The notes under the pieces were generated by a model. That model was not told the origin of the DNA. It was given only the letters and a program-made list of their open reading frames with translations, and made no database searches. Positions 52,219 through 56,510 of a DNA stretch of 56,510 nt are shown in pieces. Source of the DNA: CAZLBC01 sp964557575 (GTDB lineage: Bacteria; Planctomycetota; Phycisphaerae; SM23-33); the NCBI GenBank assembly GCA_964557575.1, contig CAZLBC010000027.1, positions 1-56,510 on the forward strand. The letters are read 5' to 3'. Position numbers and translations under genes: made by a program. Position 1 is the stretch's first letter. The number at the start of each line of letters is the position of its first letter.

Positions 52219-52738
52219 GCCGCCGTTCGTGGTCCAGGAGTCTTCTCTTCAGCGCACCGCCCCTCGGGACTGAAAACCCGCCGATGCTCCCGTCCGCCAT
52301 GATCACGCGGTGGCACGGTACCACCAGCGGGACCGGGTTCCTCCCGAGCGCCGCGGCGACCGCTCGCGCCGCCGCGGGGCGGCCGATGTTCTTCGCCAGA
52401 AGCCCGTAGCTGAGCGTGGTCCCCGGGGGTATCCGCCTGCATTCCCGAAGAATCGTGCCGTCAAGCGTACGGGGCGACGGCAGTATGCACGGGACGTCCT
52501 GAAAAGCGGGACAGCCGCCGTCGAAATACTCCCGGCACTGTTCCTGAAAACCCGCTATACCGCTGTCTGCGCTGTTATGCCCCGAGGGAAATTCCTCCGC
52601 CAGCCGGGACACCACCTCCGCCCTCTCCGGCCGCGGCAGAATGACCCTCCCGATGCCGGTCGGACCCGCGGAAACCCCCATCCAGCCCCACGAGGTCTCA
52701 AAGACGGAAATACAAATTGATTGCCGGCGCTGTCGCAT
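52166..52738 (-). CDS. ogt: Methylated-DNA--protein-cysteine methyltransferase
   Basis: This 190-residue suicide enzyme removes alkyl groups from O6-guanine. The active site is VVPCHRV with Cys142, the helix-turn-helix precedes it in PPGTTLSYGLLAKNIGRPAA with RAVAAALGRNP, and GGFSVPRGGALKRRLL follows. The N-terminal ~85 residues are the usual variable domain. The 3' end overlaps the tRNA-binding gene by 53 bp, so the C-terminal ~17 residues after RRLM may be dispensable. The start lacks a clear ribosome-binding site. Confidence 0.9.
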   Translation of the reverse strand: MRQRRQSICISVFETSWGWMGVSAGPTGIGRVILPRPERAEVVSRLAEEFPSGHNSADSGIAGFQEQCREYFDGGCPAFQDVPCILPSPRTLDGTILRECRRIPPGTTLSYGLLAKNIGRPAAARAVAAALGRNPVPLVVPCHRVIMADGSIGGFSVPRGGALKRRLLDHERRLMNSGSPPRCPGPSSTG

Positions 52739-52803
52739 ATAACAATTGTATCGGCAGTACTATACCGTATCAATGGAATACGGAACAAGGTGCGACCGGA
52801 GAC

Positions 52804-53538
52804 TCAAAACGCTTTCATCTTGCGCAGAATCACTCCAAGCCGCCCCTTGCCTTTCGGGGTTTGCTCCAGGCCCAGAAATTTCATGCCCAGGACGAAACCG
52901 CCCGCAACGGCGCTGCAATACCGCACCTGCGCGTCGGCCGAAACAACTTCTCTGTCAGTGCCGGTCCCGAATGCAATCCTGGTACCGGCCGGGGATCCCT
53001 CTTCAACGACCGGCCGTTCAGTCCCCGGGAAAAAGGCCCGCAGACCACCGGCGCTGATGTCCCTGACCCGCGCGGTGTACACCGCCTCCGTATCGGGTTT
53101 CGGCGGGCCGCCATCGATCCCGCCGGGCCAGAACGTTACGCGGACTGAACGTTCTTCCGGTACCTCGACCCGCGAGTAATTCCGTTTCTGCAGGCTGTCC
53201 ATGCGGGTCGGATAGCAGAGTTCGAGACAGCTCGCCGTCTCCCCCTCCCCCCCCGCCCGATTCACCGTCCCCACCACCCGTACGGGGCACATGTACTTGT
53301 GGTTGCGCACCTTGAAAGCCAGCCCGATTTTCATGGCCGGCGTAACATCCGGGGGATTGCCGGTTTCACCACGGGGCAACTCGATAAACACATGCTCGTT
53401 TTCAACTCCTACAAACCGACTTTTCATGAGTATCCACGTTCCATTCCACACACTCACATCAAGCGGGAATCGTCGTTCCACGGCTTTATCAATAATGTCC
53501 ACGATCTGACGTACTGTCTGTTTACGCAACGGACACAC
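52804..53538 (-). CDS. PilZ-domain protein, YcgR-like (c-di-GMP receptor)
   Basis: This 244-residue protein has an N-terminal YcgR-like beta domain (residues ~20-110) and a PilZ domain. The two c-di-GMP-binding signatures are both present: RxxxR as R119-NYS-R123 and D160-ISAG-G165 (D/NxSxxG). It would respond to c-di-GMP, typically acting on motility or exopolysaccharide. The first codon is GTG at 53538; a TTG three codons later has better spacing to AGGAG (8 nt). It diverges from the kinase gene. Confidence 0.87.
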   Translation of the reverse strand: MCPLRKQTVRQIVDIIDKAVERRFPLDVSVWNGTWILMKSRFVGVENEHVFIELPRGETGNPPDVTPAMKIGLAFKVRNHKYMCPVRVVGTVNRAGGEGETASCLELCYPTRMDSLQKRNYSRVEVPEERSVRVTFWPGGIDGGPPKPDTEAVYTARVRDISAGGLRAFFPGTERPVVEEGSPAGTRIAFGTGTDREVVSADAQVRYCSAVAGGFVLGMKFLGLEQTPKGKGRLGVILRKMKAF

Positions 53539-53815
53539 TCCTGTTATTCCAGTCTTTCGCAGTTATCTTCCTGTATCGATTCTTCACTCTGGTTGTAACG
53601 AATCTGTCATTAACCGAAAGCCCGGCCGCTTTTACGGGATAATCCGAATTTTTTCATGACATCTGCCCGACAATATTATAGATAGTGTATATGTTCCACC
53701 GCTCATGTCCCGCTGAGAGAAGAGGATACAGTATACGTGGTTATCCCCCGGATTCAACAACGGCACAGCGGAGTGAAAATACGGCTTCGAACTGAGATTC
53801 TGTACGGAAAACAGC
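53539..53815. other. Divergent intergenic region
   Basis: This 277-bp AT-richer gap separates the PilZ gene from the kinase gene and must hold both promoters. I found no confident promoter pair, riboswitch or repeat. Confidence 0.5.
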
Positions 53816-54655
53816 ATGGTACGTCAAAACAATTCTGATTTTAAAGTGCCCGGTTACAACAAGATCAAGTTGATCGGAACCGGCGCAAGAAGTGAAATAT
53901 GGCAAGTGATACATAATCAGACGGGGCGGACATTCGCGCTAAAGAGAACGACCATCAACACCAAGTTCGATAAAAGATTTCTCGAGCAATCACGCAACGA
54001 ATACCGGATCCTGCAGGAAATCAACCACCCGAATATCCGTAATATATACGCGATCAGGGAGATTCGCACGTTCCTGTCCGTGCGGGAGGTGCGGCTTCTC
54101 ATGCAATTCTGCCAGGGTTTCTCCGTCAAGGAGCGGCCTCCGGCGACCCTGGTGGAAACGTGTGTTATTTTCGCCCAGACCGCGGCGATCATGCACGACA
54201 TTAACGCCGCGGGATTCGTGCACGCGGACATGAAACCGGGAAACATCATCGTCACCGAGTCGGGGAAAATATCAGTCATCGACTTCGGCCAGAGCTGCAA
54301 AATCGGCACGGTCAAGGAACGTATCCAGGGCACACCCGATTTCATGGCACCGGAACAGATAAACCGCGGACCGTTAAACAACCGCACGGATGTGTATAAT
54401 TTCGGTGCCACGCTCTATTGGGCACTCACCGGAGAGAATCCCCCGGCGCACATTTTTACAACATCGCTTGTCCCGGGTCGAAAAGATATCCAGCACCCGC
54501 ACGAAATTAACCCGGAGATCCCGCGGTCTCTGGACATGCTGACAATAAAATGCCTGGAACCGGATCCGGCCAAACGCCCCGCGACAATGCTTTCCGTGGC
54601 CAAGACCATGGGTGGCATTTTGAAGCGAGATTTTCGGCTCCAGCCGTCAGGGTAA
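53816..54655 (+). CDS. Serine/threonine protein kinase, Hanks type, non-RD
   Basis: This 279-residue protein is a bare kinase domain without membrane or sensor segments. Motifs are the Gly loop GTGARSEIW (21-29), Lys43 in FALKRT, Glu62 in the alpha-C helix, catalytic HADMKPGN with D138 and N143, IDFG with D156, and MAPEQ. The usual HRD is HAD, so it is a non-RD kinase and probably not switched on by activation-loop phosphorylation. It is followed 29 bp later by a metallophosphoesterase, giving a kinase-phosphatase pair. Confidence 0.92.
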   Translation: MVRQNNSDFKVPGYNKIKLIGTGARSEIWQVIHNQTGRTFALKRTTINTKFDKRFLEQSRNEYRILQEINHPNIRNIYAIREIRTFLSVREVRLLMQFCQGFSVKERPPATLVETCVIFAQTAAIMHDINAAGFVHADMKPGNIIVTESGKISVIDFGQSCKIGTVKERIQGTPDFMAPEQINRGPLNNRTDVYNFGATLYWALTGENPPAHIFTTSLVPGRKDIQHPHEINPEIPRSLDMLTIKCLEPDPAKRPATMLSVAKTMGGILKRDFRLQPSG

Positions 54656-54684
54656 ACGGAAATCCATAAACAGGAATGTCTCCC

Positions 54685-55527
54685 ATGCACCCGGTTGCAA
54701 CGATACTGCACGATGCCGCAGAGTTGAATCGCGCTGACCCGAGAAGGAAGGGGAACCTGGTCTCCGTCGAATCGGCGGGAACAATAACCATATCCGGCGA
54801 TATTCACGGCAATCGAATGAACCTGCACAAAATTCTCGAATACGCCTTGAAAGGCATATCCGGTGATCCCCTGGTGGTTCTCCAGGAAATAATCCACGGC
54901 CCGCCCGACGAGAAAACGGGCTTCGACCGGAGCATCGAAGTGCTGGTTCGAGCGTCTCGCATGAAGCTCAACAAGCCCGGCAACATTGTTTTTGTCATGG
55001 GCAACCATGATCTCGCACAGTTCACGGGCAAGGAGATCGCCAAGGAAGACCGGGGCTCTTGCGAAGAATTCCGGAAAGGAGTCGAGCACACCTTCGGCGA
55101 AAACAGCAGCTCGATACTCGAGGCAATCGACGACTTCTGCCGCTCGTTGCCGCTCGGCGTCCGGTGTGCCAACGGTATTGTCGCCTGTCATTCGCTGCCG
55201 TCCGGCGCTGCATCAAGCGAAGACGATACCGCTGTTTTCCACCGTCACTGTGTTCCGGAAGATTATCAACGCGGCGGCGGCGTCTACGACTGGACCTGGG
55301 GGAAAAAACAGAATCCCGAAAGAATTGCGGAACTGGCGAAAAAACTCGGCGCGAGCTTTTTTGTTGTCGGCCACCGGCATATTTACGACGGCTGGCAGTC
55401 CCTGTCCGACATCGCCGTCACGATTGACAGCAGCGGCCCCCTCGGCTGTATATTCGAGTGTAACGGCCGCGAGCCTGTCGACCCTGAAAACGTCAAACAG
55501 CACGTGCGCAGGATATCAAAACTGTGA
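54685..55527 (+). CDS. Calcineurin-like metallophosphoesterase (PPP-type)
   Basis: This 280-residue protein has the metallophosphatase motifs GDIHGN (38-43), GNHD (106-109), ACHSLPS and VVGHRH. The middle motif, normally GDxxDRG, is replaced by LQEIIHGPPDEKTGFDRS, a form I associate with planctomycete PPP-like phosphatases. It probably removes phosphate from proteins modified by the upstream kinase. I chose the ATG at 54685 because AGGA is 9 nt upstream; the ATG at 54676 touches that sequence. Confidence 0.87.
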   Translation: MHPVATILHDAAELNRADPRRKGNLVSVESAGTITISGDIHGNRMNLHKILEYALKGISGDPLVVLQEIIHGPPDEKTGFDRSIEVLVRASRMKLNKPGNIVFVMGNHDLAQFTGKEIAKEDRGSCEEFRKGVEHTFGENSSSILEAIDDFCRSLPLGVRCANGIVACHSLPSGAASSEDDTAVFHRHCVPEDYQRGGGVYDWTWGKKQNPERIAELAKKLGASFFVVGHRHIYDGWQSLSDIAVTIDSSGPLGCIFECNGREPVDPENVKQHVRRISKL

Positions 55528-55601
55528 CGGCAACCGGCCTATTCGCACATGCGGCACTGCCGTTTGCGCGGAAAATCTCAAAAAAAGCACGGGAATACCG
55601 G

Positions 55602-55629
55602 TTGACTAATGGCAAAATATCTATATAAC
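55602..55629 (+). promoter_or_regulatory. Candidate rRNA promoter P1
   Basis: TTGACT (55602-55607) and TATAAC (55624-55629) are 16 nt apart, about 310 nt before the 16S 5' end. A second weaker pair, TTGACA (55715-55720) and CATAAT (55735-55740), has a short 14-nt spacer. Tandem promoters with a long leader are common for rRNA operons. Confidence 0.5.
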
Positions 55630-55751
55630 CTTATCCTTTGCAGCAAGATTATGAGTATGATTACGCGGCGCTACGCCGCACCGAAAAGGCGAAACGACAG
55701 CATTTTCGGGTTATTTGACAAGTGAACAGTGTAGCATAATGAGGTTGTTCA

Positions 55752-55824
55752 CCACGGATGTGCCGTTTACGGCACACACGTGGATTTACCCCCTATAGTA
55801 TCGCCTTTCTTGCGACAGGCGATA
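55752..55824 (+). other. Two hairpins in the rRNA leader
   Basis: CCACG/CGTGG and GTGCCG/CGGCAC nest around a TTTA loop at 55752-55783. TATCGCCT (55799-55806) pairs with AGGCGATA (55817-55824). No T-runs follow, so they are more likely leader or processing structures than terminators. The rest of 55528-55939 shows no gene; a short ATCCCC/GGGGAT stem lies just before the 16S. Confidence 0.5.
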
Positions 55825-55939
55825 CGGCCCGGATGTTTCTTGCGGTCGGTTCGCCGAAGCAAAAATGCATTCCGGGTAATTCCATTCAGGTCATAGCTTT
55901 ACTTTGACTGATATCCCCCTCGCGGGGATTATGAATAAT

Positions 55940-56510
<571 letters not shown>

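Noticed and set aside
53632..53817. A 61-codon minus-strand frame in the kinase/PilZ gap
   Set aside because: No ribosome-binding site, and its sequence resembles no family.

Overview
The window reads like chromosomal DNA of an uncultured member of the PVC superphylum, probably Planctomycetota or a close relative. The evidence is the gene content: four sulfatases and several Gfo/Idh oxidoreductases with Tat-like leaders, DUF1080 and DUF1570 proteins, secreted methyltransferase/beta-propeller proteins, and a kinase next to a metallophosphoesterase of a planctomycete type. It ends inside the 5' part of a 16S rRNA gene. I could not run a 16S search, so the phylum is an inference. Most genes are GC-rich, and the mobile or repeat-derived stretches are visibly more AT-rich.

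Layout. 1-2001: an IS4-family element with readable ends, sitting in a short dispersed repeat, followed by a decapitated Gfo/Idh gene. 2015-5629: a molybdate/tungstate-type ABC transporter with two binding proteins. 5780-6616: an alginate-export-like porin gene interrupted by an in-frame amber codon. 6806-18487: carbohydrate genes (CE15-like esterase, TIM-barrel isomerase-like protein, Zn-alcohol dehydrogenase, two sulfatases, a large secreted protein, a lipoprotein, a Gfo/Idh gene fused to a ThuA remnant) and a thioesterase. 18510-22675: a truncated pectate-lyase-like gene, an AbiE toxin-antitoxin pair with a clear operator, an alpha-L-fucosidase, a PIN-toxin remnant and a 167-bp MITE. 22738-34571: more carbohydrate genes (GH67-like, GH39-like, Gfo/Idh, TPR-sulfotransferase, carboxylesterase, fuconolactonase-like amidohydrolase, DUF1080). 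34572-35289: a repeat island with two tandem arrays and an IS66-like MITE with 8-bp target duplications. 35290-46471: UroD-like protein, methyltransferase/beta-propeller protein, FMN protein, sulfatase, a chimeric remnant, a small Cys protein, an OPT transporter and a truncated second methyltransferase/propeller gene. 46946-55527: DUF1570 peptidase, sulfatase, IMPase, M14 carboxypeptidase, tRNA-binding protein, Ogt, PilZ protein, and a kinase-phosphatase pair. 55528-56510: rRNA leader and partial 16S.

How it fits together. The secreted sulfatases, fucosidase, esterases and TIM-barrel hydrolases would desulfate, de-esterify and cleave a sulfated, fucose- and uronate-containing polysaccharide. 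The Gfo/Idh, Zn-ADH, isomerase-like and lactonase-like enzymes would handle the released sugars. No SusC/D pair, sugar importer or sulfatase-maturating enzyme lies in the window. A second theme is decay: at least seven genes are truncated, fused or stop-interrupted, and two of the breaks fall exactly at copies of one short repeat whose core is GGTACCTGACCCCTTTTT.
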